This document shows, one piece after another, positions 1 to 7,900 of a DNA stretch of 13,547 nt. The stretch covers positions 1 to 13,547 of the forward strand of contig CATNEU010000014.1 of NCBI GenBank assembly GCA_950097605.1, written 5' to 3'. The position numbers were made by a program, and so were the translations under genes. Source of the stretch: an uncultured Oscillospiraceae bacterium (lineage in GTDB: Bacteria; Bacillota; Clostridia; Oscillospirales; Ruminococcaceae). Position 1 is the first letter of the stretch. Every line of letters starts with the position of its first letter. Below the pieces are notes generated by a model, which was not told where the DNA came from, searched no databases, and saw nothing but the letters and a program-made list of their open reading frames with translations.

Positions 1-25
1 TTGCCTGCAAAATAGTGGTCCTGCG

Positions 26-60
26 CCGGCGCCGGGGAACCAACCTTTCCCCGGCGCCGG
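26..60. repeat. Perfect 14-bp inverted repeat (strong hairpin)
   Basis: Arms CCGGCGCCGGGGAA (26-39) and its exact reverse complement (47-60) flank a 7-nt loop (40-46). Each arm contains the 10-nt palindrome CCGGCGCCGG. There is no T-run on either side, so it is not a canonical intrinsic terminator on either strand. It lies in the gene-free left end of the window. It could stabilise an mRNA 3' end, help end transcription arriving from the left, or be one copy of a dispersed repeat; the sequence alone does not decide. Confidence 0.85.
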
Positions 61-198
61 ACATGCCGCGACAGGACAGCCTGCGGCTGCCCTGTCCAAA
101 TGCATGTGGATTTTTTTAAACCGCGCCGGACAAATCTCTGATTTGCGTGTGCCAAAGGCACTGTGTCAGCGCGCCATGCGCAGACCGGCGCTTGCTTT
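61..198. other. Intergenic region with several small hairpins
   Basis: No gene is supported here. Short perfect inverted repeats are present: GGACAG/CTGTCC (74-79 and 92-97, with an alternative inner CAGCC/GGCTG pairing), CAAATC-TCT-GATTTG (131-145) and GTGCC-AAA-GGCAC (149-161). A run of seven T lies at 111-117 on the plus strand, 13 nt past the first of these. Open frames crossing the region on the plus strand read antisense into rsfS and match no family I recognise. The region may contain the start region or 3' end of the next gene to the left, which is outside the window. Confidence 0.5.
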
Positions 199-229
199 AA
201 AACAAACAGCCCAAAGGCCCTGCCTTTGG
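199..229 (-). terminator. Intrinsic terminator downstream of rsfS
   Basis: Read on the minus strand, stem CCAAAGGC, loop AGG and stem GCCTTTGG (211-229) are followed by GCTGTTTGTTTT (210-199), a U-rich tract. It begins 43 nt after the rsfS stop and is correctly oriented to end the yhbY to rsfS transcript. The 8-bp stem is perfect; the tract is interrupted by single G residues, so efficiency is uncertain. Confidence 0.65.
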
Positions 230-243
230 CCGCACCCTGCGCG

Positions 244-273
244 GGCTGCACTCTGTGCAGCCGCTGTTTTTTT
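244..273 (+). terminator. Hairpin plus T-run, plus-strand terminator
   Basis: Stem GGCTGCAC, loop TCT and stem GTGCAGCC (244-262) are followed on the plus strand by GCTG and seven T (267-273). The T-run overlaps the rsfS stop codon (272-274). The orientation opposes all genes in the window, so it would stop transcripts entering from the left. On the minus strand the same hairpin lacks a T-run but could still assist the terminator at 199-229. Confidence 0.5.
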
Positions 274-631
274 ATTCTTCCGCCAGCAGCGCCGAAACGT
301 CCAGGTTCTGGCCGTCGCTCCAGAGCCGCTCGAGCGAATAGAAATCCCTCGCCTGCGAGAAAAACACGTGCACCACCACATCGCCGTAGTCGAGCAGGAT
401 CCAGGTGGCAGACTGATATCCCTCCACCCGTTTGGGTTCGATTTTCGCCTGGGACATCTGATAATCCACCTCATCCGCCAGCGCCTTGACCTGGGTTGTG
501 CTGCTGCCCGTCGCGATTACAAAATAGTCCGCAATTGGGGACAGGTCGTCAATTTTAATCACTTGAATGTCCTGCGCCTTTTTGTTGTCCAAAGCTTTGA
601 CTGTTTTTTTCACCATCTCCAGTGATGTCAT
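272..631 (-). CDS. rsfS: Ribosomal silencing factor RsfS
   Basis: RsfS (Iojap/YbeB/YqeL family) binds ribosomal protein uL14 on the 50S subunit and blocks 30S joining, lowering translation when nutrients are short. The 119-aa product has the usual family length and hallmarks: ADYFVIATGSS at residues 34-44, a WILLDYGDVVVHVF block at 77-90 and ERLW at 101-104. The ATG at 631 is chosen because GAGGTG sits 6 nt upstream; an in-frame GTG at 640 lies inside that Shine-Dalgarno site and is unlikely. The gene starts 14 bp after the LCP gene, so it is cotranscribed with it, and it is the last gene before the terminator. Position near nadD and yqeK is typical in Firmicutes. Function is assigned by family; no oddities seen. 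Confidence 0.95.
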   Translation of the reverse strand: MTSLEMVKKTVKALDNKKAQDIQVIKIDDLSPIADYFVIATGSSTTQVKALADEVDYQMSQAKIEPKRVEGYQSATWILLDYGDVVVHVFFSQARDFYSLERLWSDGQNLDVSALLAEE

Positions 632-645
632 ACTCTTCACCTCAA

Positions 646-1686
646 TTATTTACCTGACGAAGCGCCGTCGGGGTCCAGCACGTTGTTGAAATTCTCTCCG
701 TTTTCATCCAGATAGGACGTTGTGTTCTGCAGCTCGATGATCGGGAGCGCCTCCGCCGGAACTGCCTCGGCATAGGGCCGCATCTGCTCGTTGAGCAGCT
801 TGGCGGTCTCCTCCTTGTGCAGCGTATACACGCTCTGGCCTCTATGGTTCACGCCCTCGCCCGGCAGCGTGTACACCTCGATGTTTTCAAAATCCAGCTC
901 CATCACAACGTTCATGTATTTGATGATTTCCTTAATCGAAAGGTCGGTCGTAATATCGTCGTACACCTTGGGCAGCACCGAGCCGGCAAGCTCGATTCTG
1001 CCAACGTCCAGCACCTGCTTGGCAAACGAGGCCAAAAACAGCCGCTGCGCGTTCACACGGCCCAGGTCCCCCTGCACATAGCCCGCGCGGAAACGCACAA
1101 ACCACTCGGCTTTCTGCCCGTCGAGCACCTGGTCGCCCGCCGGAATCACCATGCCCTCATAGTAGTTGATCTGCTGCGGCACATTCATCCGGACGCCGCC
1201 CAGCGCGTCCACCAGGTTGCGGAAGCCCTCGAGCGTGATGGTCGCATAGTGGTCGATCGGCAATTGGAACTGCTCGTTGATGACCGTGGCCAGATTGGAA
1301 ATCTTGGTTTTGCCCTCAGGCGTATGGCCATAGATCGCATTGATTTTGCCGGTGCCGCCGGTGTTATAGTCCGTTCCCACAAAAGTATCTCGCGGAATTT
1401 GCAGAATGGTGGCCTTTTTGGCCTTCACGTCAAAATTGACGACCATAATCACGTCGGTCAGGCTCTCGCTTTCATCGAGGCCGGCGACCAGGAAATTCAC
1501 AGAGTTCTCTTTGATGGTGTCTTCGGTGCCGATATTGCTCGGCAGTGTCGGGTCCAGATCGGGGTTTTCGGTTTTGGGCCGGAATTCCAGCAGGGCGATT
1601 GCCCCAATTGCCAGAATCGACAGAACGATCACAACGACCGAAACCGTCATGATGATCTTGTTTCTCTTTCTGTAATCGCCTTTCAT
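646..1686 (-). CDS. LytR-CpsA-Psr (LCP) family cell-wall protein
   Basis: LCP proteins move undecaprenyl-phosphate-linked polymers such as teichoic acids or capsule onto peptidoglycan, acting outside the membrane. The 346-aa product has a short basic N terminus (KGDYRKRNK), one membrane segment at about 11-35 and an extracellular LCP domain at about 62-263. Visible family features are the VNFLVAGLDE strand, D78, the IPRDT motif (97-101), the GGTGKINAIYG segment (110-120) and arginines R210 and R215 in GRVNAQR, expected to contact the lipid pyrophosphate. A tail of about 80 residues follows, with no domain I recognise. Its ATG overlaps the nadD-yqeK stop (ATGA), with GGGAGG upstream, so translation is probably coupled. 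An LCP gene between yqeK and rsfS is seen in other Clostridia. Which polymer it attaches is not visible; names such as LytR or TagU would be guesses. Confidence 0.93.
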   Translation of the reverse strand: MKGDYRKRNKIIMTVSVVVIVLSILAIGAIALLEFRPKTENPDLDPTLPSNIGTEDTIKENSVNFLVAGLDESESLTDVIMVVNFDVKAKKATILQIPRDTFVGTDYNTGGTGKINAIYGHTPEGKTKISNLATVINEQFQLPIDHYATITLEGFRNLVDALGGVRMNVPQQINYYEGMVIPAGDQVLDGQKAEWFVRFRAGYVQGDLGRVNAQRLFLASFAKQVLDVGRIELAGSVLPKVYDDITTDLSIKEIIKYMNVVMELDFENIEVYTLPGEGVNHRGQSVYTLHKEETAKLLNEQMRPYAEAVPAEALPIIELQNTTSYLDENGENFNNVLDPDGASSGK

Positions 1687-2864
1687 GGGTTGTCCTCCCT
1701 GTTCATCAAAAGCCAGTTATAGGCTTCGACCGTATCCTGCAGCATATATTTCTGTTTGGACACCATATCGCACAGCAAAAAAGATACGGACGCCAGCATG
1801 GCCCCATCGAGGTCCGCAAAGCTCTGCGCACGCAGCTCCTCCACACCGGGATACCGTCTGTCGGCGCTTGCAGCGTCCGCAAGATAGACGATCTTCTCCA
1901 GTCTGCTCATCCGCGCCCTTGCCGTGGTATGATACCGTACCGCTTGGATCATTTCCTCATCGTGAATCCCCAATACCCGCTCCAGATAAACGCCGCCCGC
2001 AAAAGCGTGCCAGACAGGCGGCGCTTTTTCAATAAACTTATCCAAAATTATAGCAGACTGCGCAAGCATTTGCAACAGCGCATCGGACGGCAGATCCTTG
2101 ACCACATCGTGCAGAAGCCCCGCTATATAGGCGCGGTGCGTGTCTGCGCCATGCCGGCGCGCAAGCTCCACGGCCAGTTGCGCCACGCAGCGGGAATGCT
2201 GGAATCTCTTTTCGCTGAGGTTTTGGCGCAGCACCTGCAAAAACGCGTCGATGCGGCCGGTATAGGCGCCCTGATACAAGCCGTGCGCCGCGATATACGC
2301 CGCAACATCCTTATTAAGATAAGCGGATGGCTCCGCTTTATTCATCACGCAGTCGCGGATGAACGTGGAGGACATCTCCATGACGTCGATTTGCAGCAGG
2401 CATACGTCAGCACCCTGCTCCTGTAGGCGGCGGCGCTGCTCGCAGAGCTTTTCAAACACACCGTTTTCCCTAGCTGCGCTGCAGAGCACACAGTGTTCCA
2501 GGATCTCGCGATACCGCCGCCACCTTTCAAACGTCAAAAACATATCGCTTCCCATAATCAGATACCACGCAGCACCCGGATACTGTTCGCGCAGCTTTGC
2601 AAGCGTATCCGCGGTATAGCTGACGCCGCCCGACCGGATTTCGATATCGTCTACCTCGAAGACCGGATTGTCCGCGGCGACCAGGCGGCACATTTCCAGG
2701 CGGTCGGCGGCACTGGCCAGGTCGGGCGCTTGTTTATGGGGCGGGCTGTTTGCCGGTATCAGCAGGACTTTATCAAAATGCAGCTTTTTATGAAACGCCA
2801 GCGCCAGATGGATGTGTCCCAGATGGATGGGATTGAAAGTCCCGCCAAACACGGCGATCTTCAT
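1683..2864 (-). CDS. nadD: Fused NadD adenylyltransferase and YqeK HD phosphatase
   Basis: Residue numbers count from a TTG at 2876; subtract 4 for the start given here. Residues 5 to about 203 are nicotinate-mononucleotide adenylyltransferase, which makes deamido-NAD from NaMN and ATP: GGTFNPIHLGH (11-21) is the nucleotide-binding motif, and SSTFIRD (169-175) is the ISSTxIR signature. Residues about 207-397 match YqeK, an HD-domain hydrolase of diadenosine tetraphosphate: H227, the GLLHDVVKD pair H256/D257, H290 and YLAD (331-334). The two are separate adjacent genes in Bacillus; here one 393-aa frame carries both without an internal stop. The start is uncertain: ATG 2864 opens the conserved MKIAVFGG, but GGGGTG (2879-2884) is better spaced (8 nt) for a TTG at 2870, two codons longer. 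It follows yhbY after a 57-bp gap and overlaps the LCP gene by ATGA. Confidence 0.94.
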   Translation of the reverse strand: MKIAVFGGTFNPIHLGHIHLALAFHKKLHFDKVLLIPANSPPHKQAPDLASAADRLEMCRLVAADNPVFEVDDIEIRSGGVSYTADTLAKLREQYPGAAWYLIMGSDMFLTFERWRRYREILEHCVLCSAARENGVFEKLCEQRRRLQEQGADVCLLQIDVMEMSSTFIRDCVMNKAEPSAYLNKDVAAYIAAHGLYQGAYTGRIDAFLQVLRQNLSEKRFQHSRCVAQLAVELARRHGADTHRAYIAGLLHDVVKDLPSDALLQMLAQSAIILDKFIEKAPPVWHAFAGGVYLERVLGIHDEEMIQAVRYHTTARARMSRLEKIVYLADAASADRRYPGVEELRAQSFADLDGAMLASVSFLLCDMVSKQKYMLQDTVEAYNWLLMNREDNP

Positions 2865-2921
2865 TGCCAAAGCCAAAACACCCCGTTTCTGTTCTCAAAA
2901 TAAGCCGGCATACCGCCCGCC

Positions 2922-3209
2922 TTACAGTTCGATCCGCGTATTTTCCGGGTCCGGGCGAAACAGCACAAAACGGCTGCCGATGACCTGCACCACCTGCGCG
3001 CCCACACGGCGGGCAAGCTCCTCCGCGGCCTCCCGCGCAGAAACCGGCGCGTTGTCGAGCACCCGCATTTTAATCAGCTCGCGCGCGGCCAGCGCGTCAT
3101 CCGTCTGCTTCACAAGCGTATCCACAATGCCGCCCTTTCCAACCTGTCCGATGGTATCCAGTCCGTTTGCCATGCCCTTCAGCTTTGCCCGTTGTTTACT
3201 CGTCAGCAC
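2922..3209 (-). CDS. yhbY: YhbY-type CRM-domain RNA-binding protein
   Basis: YhbY (YqeI in Bacillus) is a small CRM-domain protein that associates with pre-50S ribosomal particles. The 95-aa product has the expected length, opens LTSKQRAKLKGMANGLD and carries the GKGG loop (24-27) expected to bind RNA, then the alpha/beta CRM core ending in VIGSRFVLFRPDP. The start is GTG at 3209, not an upstream GTG at 3242, because family members begin at LTSKQR and AGAGGG lies 7 nt upstream. It is the first gene after a 131-bp gap, so it may open the transcription unit that runs through nadD-yqeK, the LCP gene and rsfS. Confidence 0.94.
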   Translation of the reverse strand: MLTSKQRAKLKGMANGLDTIGQVGKGGIVDTLVKQTDDALAARELIKMRVLDNAPVSAREAAEELARRVGAQVVQVIGSRFVLFRPDPENTRIEL

Positions 3210-3216
3210 GTAAGCA

Positions 3217-3222
3217 CCCTCT
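3217..3222 (-). promoter_or_regulatory. Shine-Dalgarno site deciding the yhbY GTG start
   Basis: AGAGGG on the minus strand ends 7 nt before the GTG at 3209. It supports the short, family-consistent start over the in-frame GTG at 3242, which has no comparable site. Confidence 0.6.
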
Positions 3223-3229
3223 CTTCTCC

Positions 3230-3275
3230 TATGTTTATACACATAATTTGTATCCGAATTGTATACCGGCTCCTC
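3230..3275 (-). promoter_or_regulatory. AT-rich probable promoter region of yhbY
   Basis: Within a GC-rich window this stretch is AT-rich and holds minus-strand boxes resembling -10 elements: TATAAA (3239-3234) and TATACA just upstream near 3262. No convincing -35 box at 16-18 bp is visible for either. The position, just after a terminator-like hairpin and before yhbY, suggests a promoter, but the exact site is not defined. Confidence 0.3.
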
Positions 3276-3297
3276 AAAACGGCACGAAGCCGCTTTT
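3276..3297. terminator. Weak bidirectional terminator-like hairpin
   Basis: AAAA-CGGC-ACGAA-GCCG-C-TTTT on the plus strand can fold into a 4-bp GC core extended by four A/T pairs around a bulged C, with four T on the exit side in both directions. On the minus strand it lies 44 nt after the rdgB stop. The stem and T-run are short, so termination here is only plausible. Confidence 0.35.
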
Positions 3298-3358
3298 CAG
3301 ACAGCCGCCGTTTCATCTGCCATGCAAACACGCCGCTCGTTCAATCGGCGGCTGTCTG
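3298..3358. repeat. Perfect 13-bp inverted repeat spanning the rdgB 3' end
   Basis: CAGACAGCCGCCG (3298-3310) and its exact reverse complement (3346-3358) enclose a 35-nt loop. One arm lies inside the last codons of rdgB (encoding Gln-Thr-Ala-Ala), so the loop contains the rdgB stop codon. On the minus strand the second arm is followed by AAAAGCGG, not a T-run, so it is not a standard terminator by itself. Confidence 0.85.
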
Positions 3359-3946
3359 TTCCCAGTTCTGTTCGCGCAGGCGCGCCGCAAACGCACGCAG
3401 CGCCTTGCCACGGTGGCTGCATGCGTCCTTTTCGGCGGCGGAAAGCTGCGCAAAGCTGCGCTCTCCCACAAAGAACACGGGATCGTAGCCAAAGCCGCCT
3501 TCGCCCGCCCGCGCAAAGCCGATGCGCCCTTCGCATTCTCCGCGCACCGTAAAGCTTCTGCCATCCGGCAGCACGCAGCAAATGGCCGACACAAAACGCG
3601 CCCCGCGCTGGTCCTCCGGGAGGTCTCCCAGCGCCGCGAGCAGCTTGTCGATGTTCTGCCCGTCGGTTGCGTGTTCGCCGGCATAGCGCGCCGTGTATAC
3701 GCCGGGCAGCCCGCCCAGCGCGTCAACCTCCAGGCCCGAATCGTCGGCCACTGCGGGCCGCCCCGACGCCTTTGCCGCCGCAGCCGCCTTCAGATAGGCG
3801 TTCTCCTCGAAGGTTTTTCCGGTCTCCTCCACCTCGAGGCAGACGCCCGCCTCGCGCTGCGATACGGCGCGGAGTCCCAGCGCCTCCAAAATCCTCGCAA
3901 ACTCCGCGAGCTTGCCCTTATTATTTGTCGCAATAACCCATTCCAT
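3341..3946 (-). CDS. rdgB: RdgB/HAM1 non-canonical purine NTP pyrophosphatase
   Basis: The enzyme hydrolyses XTP, dITP and ITP to monophosphates, keeping deaminated purines out of DNA and RNA. The 201-aa product has the usual length and all family motifs: TNNKGK (7-12), the TFEENAYLKA block (45-54), ADDSGLEVDAL (67-77), GFGYDPVF (151-158) and the SHRGKAL nucleobase-recognition motif (177-183). GGAGG lies 7 nt before the ATG. It follows ftsY by 23 bp, so it is probably in the smc-ftsY transcript. In many Firmicutes rdgB sits next to other genes (for example racE, rph), so the ftsY neighbourhood is a lineage trait. Its last codons form one arm of the inverted repeat at 3298-3358. Confidence 0.96.
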   Translation of the reverse strand: MEWVIATNNKGKLAEFARILEALGLRAVSQREAGVCLEVEETGKTFEENAYLKAAAAAKASGRPAVADDSGLEVDALGGLPGVYTARYAGEHATDGQNIDKLLAALGDLPEDQRGARFVSAICCVLPDGRSFTVRGECEGRIGFARAGEGGFGYDPVFFVGERSFAQLSAAEKDACSHRGKALRAFAARLREQNWEQTAAD

Positions 3947-3969
3947 GCCATATCCTCCGTTTTGGGCAA

Positions 3970-4875
3970 TCAGTCGAACAATGCTTCCACAAACTGCTCC
4001 GGGTCAAACGGCTGCATGTCGTCGAGCTGCTCGCCAACACCGACAAACTTGACCGGGATGCCCAGGCTGTCCTGAATCGCGATGACCACGCCGCCTTTTG
4101 CAGTCCCGTCGAGCTTGGTCAAAATGATGCCGGTGATACCGGCTGCCTCTTTAAACTGTATCGCCTGGTTCACGGCGTTCTGGCCTGTCGTCGCATCCAG
4201 CACCAGCAGCACCTCGAGGTCGCTGTCCGGCAGCTCTCTGCCAATTACGCGGTTGATTTTCGCCAGCTCGTCCATGAGGTTTTTCTTGTTGTGCAGCCGC
4301 CCCGCCGTATCACAGATAATGACGTCGCTGCCCGCGGCCTTGGCGGCGCTGATCGTGTCGAAGACCACCGCGGCCGGGTCGGAGCCCTCATTGTGGCGGA
4401 TCATTTTGACGCCCGCTCGGTCCGCCCACACCTGCAGTTGGTCGATCGCGGCGGCGCGGAAGGTATCCGCCGCGCCGAGGAGCACGCTCTTGCCCTGCTC
4501 GCGCAGCCGCGCGGCCATCTTGCCAATCGAGGTGGTTTTGCCCACGCCGTTGACGCCGATGACCAGGATCACCGACGGCTTAGTACCCAGATGCAGCTCG
4601 TCCGCGCCCGACATCAATTCAATCAGCAGCTCCTTAAGCATCCCGGTGATCTCCTCGGGGTCCTCCACCTTGCGGGACTTCACCCGGTCGGCAAGCTCCT
4701 CGCAGATCTTGTGCGCCGTCTGCGCTCCCACGTCGGACATGATCAGCACATCCTCGAGTTCCTCGAAAAACGCCTCGTCGATCTTGCGGAACGACTTGAC
4801 CATGTTGTCGACCTGTTTTATCATCGAGTCCTTTGTTTTCTTCAGGCCCTGTTTGAGCTTATCAAAAAATCCCAT
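3970..4875 (-). CDS. ftsY: Signal recognition particle receptor FtsY
   Basis: FtsY is the membrane-associated SRP receptor GTPase that docks ribosomes making membrane proteins through its complex with Ffh. The 301-aa product is the short Firmicute form: an amphipathic, lysine-rich N-terminal helix (MGFFDKLKQGLKKTKDS) without a long acidic A domain, an N domain to about residue 90, then the G domain. GTPase motifs are P-loop GVNGVGKT (107-114), DTFRAAA (137-143), DTAGR (189-193) and TKLD (253-256), with GVGE (279-282) near the C terminus. The ATG at 4875 is chosen for this conserved start and the upstream GGAGAG; the frame is open further upstream but not conserved. It starts 66 bp after the smc stop, and smc-ftsY is a classic pair. 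The ylxM-ffh genes that often follow are absent here. Confidence 0.96.
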   Translation of the reverse strand: MGFFDKLKQGLKKTKDSMIKQVDNMVKSFRKIDEAFFEELEDVLIMSDVGAQTAHKICEELADRVKSRKVEDPEEITGMLKELLIELMSGADELHLGTKPSVILVIGVNGVGKTTSIGKMAARLREQGKSVLLGAADTFRAAAIDQLQVWADRAGVKMIRHNEGSDPAAVVFDTISAAKAAGSDVIICDTAGRLHNKKNLMDELAKINRVIGRELPDSDLEVLLVLDATTGQNAVNQAIQFKEAAGITGIILTKLDGTAKGGVVIAIQDSLGIPVKFVGVGEQLDDMQPFDPEQFVEALFD

Positions 4876-4941
4876 TCCATTCTCTCCATTTCCACACTGA
4901 CTATGCTGGGCGCGCCGGGCCCGGCACACGCGGTATCTCCC

Positions 4942-7900
4942 CTAGCCAACCATGCTGTTCTCAAGCTCTCCTACCCGCAGCTCCAGCAGCTTGGAAACGC
5001 CCTCTTCCTGCATTGTAACGCCATAGAGCACGTCGGCTTCCTCCATTGTGCCGCGCCGGTGAGTGATCAGGATGAACTGCGTCTTTTCGCTGATGCGCCG
5101 CAGATAACTTGCGTATTTGACGACGTTGACGTCGTCGAGTGCGGCCTCGATCTCGTCGAGGATGCAAAACGGCGCGGGACGTACCTTCAATATTGCAAAG
5201 TAGATTGCAATGGCCACAAACGCCTGCTCACCGCCGGAGAGCGACGCGAGGTTTTTGATGATTTTACCGGGCGGCTCGACATAGATCTCGATGCCCGATT
5301 CCAAAACGTCCTCGGAATCGGTCAGCGCAAGCCGCGCGCTGCCGCCGCCGAACAGCTCCTTAAAGATCAACCCAAAATGCCTGTCTATCTCCCCAAAGCT
5401 GGTTTTGAAAATCTCCCGCATCGAGAAGGTGAGCTGGTCGATGAGCTTTTGCAGCTCGCAGGCCGAGTTCTGCACATCCTCGACCTGTGTTTTCAAAAAC
5501 GCATACCGCTCGCTGACCTCGCGGTACTCCTCGATCGCCGCAACGTTGACGCTCCCAAGCGCTTTGATCCGCCCTTTGAGCAGTGCGAGCCTGCTCTGGG
5601 CCTGCGCGCGGTCCTCCACCGGCACGGCGGTCTCGAGCGCTTCGCCCCTTGTGAGGCCGTAGTCGTCCCAGAGCTTGGCCACAATCGCATCGTACTCGTT
5701 TTGCAACGAGAGCTTGCGCTCGCCAAGCCGCGCAAGTTCTTTGGAAACCGCTTCCTTCTGTGCAAGCAGTTCCTTTTCGGCCTGCCGGCTCTCGGCGTTT
5801 TCCTTTTCCAGCAGCTCGCGCCGCTGCATCGCCTGCGCGATTTCCTGCGTCAGCCGCCGGGCGGCCTCTTTGCACTGCTCGCGCTGCCGGGCACAGCCTT
5901 CCATTTCCGCACGAATCTGCGTGTTCTGCCCGGTAAGCCATTCCCTCTGCCTTTCCAGGTCGCCCGCGCGCTGCTTCTCGGCGGACTGTTCGTCCCGCAG
6001 CCGCGCAAGCTCGGCGGCGAGCGCTTCCAGGTCCTTTTCCTGAGAAAGCACCTGCAACCGGCTCTCCCCGATCTGCGTGGCAAGGGTCTCCCGTTCGGCA
6101 GCCGCCTGCGCGCGCTCGTCCGAGAGCAGGCGCAGCCGCTCGGTTATCTGCCCGATTTCCTCGTTGATCTGTGCGGTCATGCCCGCGGAGTCTTCGCCGA
6201 GGCTCTTTGTCTCGCCCAGCTTGCCCGCAAGCTGCTGTTCCTCGGTCCGCAGCGAGCGGATTTCGGCGTCCAGCCCCGCAAGCTGCTGTTCCAGCCGCTT
6301 TTGCTCCGAGGCAAACCGGATCTGGTCGGCGCGCATCTGCTGCACATCGCCCTGCGCATCGCGCATCTGCTGCTCGAGCTGCCGCAGTTGCTCCTGCACC
6401 TGCGTGCCCTCGGCCCGCAGCGCGGCAAGCTGCTCCTCCGCCCCGGCACCTTGTTTCACAAGCGCTTCAATCTCGTGCCTGCGGCCCAGAATATTCTGCG
6501 ACTTCTTGCTATAGCCGCCCGTCAGCGAACCGCCGGCATTGACCTGCTGCCCGTCGAGCGATACAACGCGGTAGCGGTATCCGTTCGCCTTTGCAATCGC
6601 CGTGGCCGCGTGCAGGTCCTGCGCCACCAATACCCTGCCGAGCAAAAATTGCAATATGCCGCGGTACTGCGAGTCATAGGCAATCAGCCCGCTCGCCACG
6701 CCTACAAAGCCGTCCTGGGTCTTGATCTCCCGCGCTTCGAGCGCCCTGCCGCGCATCTCGCTCTGCGGCAGAAATGTTGCGCGGCCGGCCTTTTTTTCCC
6801 GCAGATAAAAGATTGCGCGCTTGGCGCTCTCGCTGTTGTCCGTCACAATGTTTTGCATCGCGGGGCCGAGTGCGGTCTCGATTGCCTGGGCGTATTCCGG
6901 ACGCACGTCGATCAGCCCCGAAATGGGGCCCACAATGCCTTGCAGCGCCCCCTTGGATGCGCTGTTCATAATGGTTTTGACACTGAAGGCGAAGCCCTCC
7001 ATGCTCTCCTCCAGATCGCGCAGCAGTTTGGCGCGGCGCTTGCAGTCAAGCGCCGTAAGCTCGGTTTCCTGCGCGCTTTTGCGCAGCGCTTCCAGCTTGG
7101 CTGTGCGACCCTGGAGCTTGGCGCGGTAGCCCGCTTCCACATTCCCGGCTTCTTCCAGCCGGGATGCCAGCGTAGCCGACAGCTTTTTACACTCCTCCAC
7201 CTCCGACGCGGTTTGCGCAAGCTGCTCCTGCTTCACACGGATGGTCTCCCCGAGCACCTGCATGCGCTGCTCCAGCTCCTGTGCGGCGTTTTTGGAGGTG
7301 ATCTCATTGACCCGGTGGGCGGACAGACTGGTATTCAGCGCATGGATGCGCGTGTTCAACTGCATTTGCTGCTGCTCGTTTTGCACAAGCGCCCCATTGC
7401 TGGCGGCAAGCGCCTGTTCCCGCCGGGCAAGCAGCGTGCGGCTCTCCGCGAGCCGTCCTTCGGCCGCCTCATATGCCTGCTCCCTGCTCTCGAGATGCCT
7501 GGCCGCCGCTTCCGCGCCCGCCGCAAACGCCGCCAGCTCCTCCCCAATTTTGGCCGCAGCCTCGTCGTTGTGGCGGATGTCATTTTCCAGCACTGCGATC
7601 TTCGCGTGCAGTTGGGCGGCCTGCTCCTCCCCGGCGGCGGATTCCCGTCTGGCCTCGTCCACAAACACTGCCGTTTGCTGCATCTGTTCATAAAGCCGCG
7701 CGCTCTTCTCTTCAAGCGCCTCGAGTTCCCCGCTGATCCGGCGGTAATCGCCGTCCGCCGTCTGAAAATGCGTTTCAAACGTGCCGAGCTGCTCCTTCAT
7801 GTGCGAAAGGTCCTCGAGCCAGAGCGATATTTCGAGCGACTTTTTCTCCTCCGCGAGTGCAAGAAACTCCTTTGCCTTTGCCGCCTGCCGCTCCAGCGGG

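Noticed and set aside
199..271. Possible T-box leader (AGGGTG near 233-239 on the minus strand followed by a terminator)
   Set aside because: Only the first six bases resemble the T-box core; the conserved ACCGCG part is missing, and the site is only 30-40 nt after the rsfS stop with no room for a specifier stem.
104..625. Plus-strand open frames opposite rsfS
   Set aside because: They overlap rsfS, which has clear family motifs and a strong ribosome site; the plus-strand products show no recognisable features.
4914..4925. Palindrome GCCGGGCCCGGC in the smc-ftsY gap
   Set aside because: A 12-nt self-complementary GC stretch is not surprising in this GC-rich sequence; it has no loop and no T-run and gives no functional clue.
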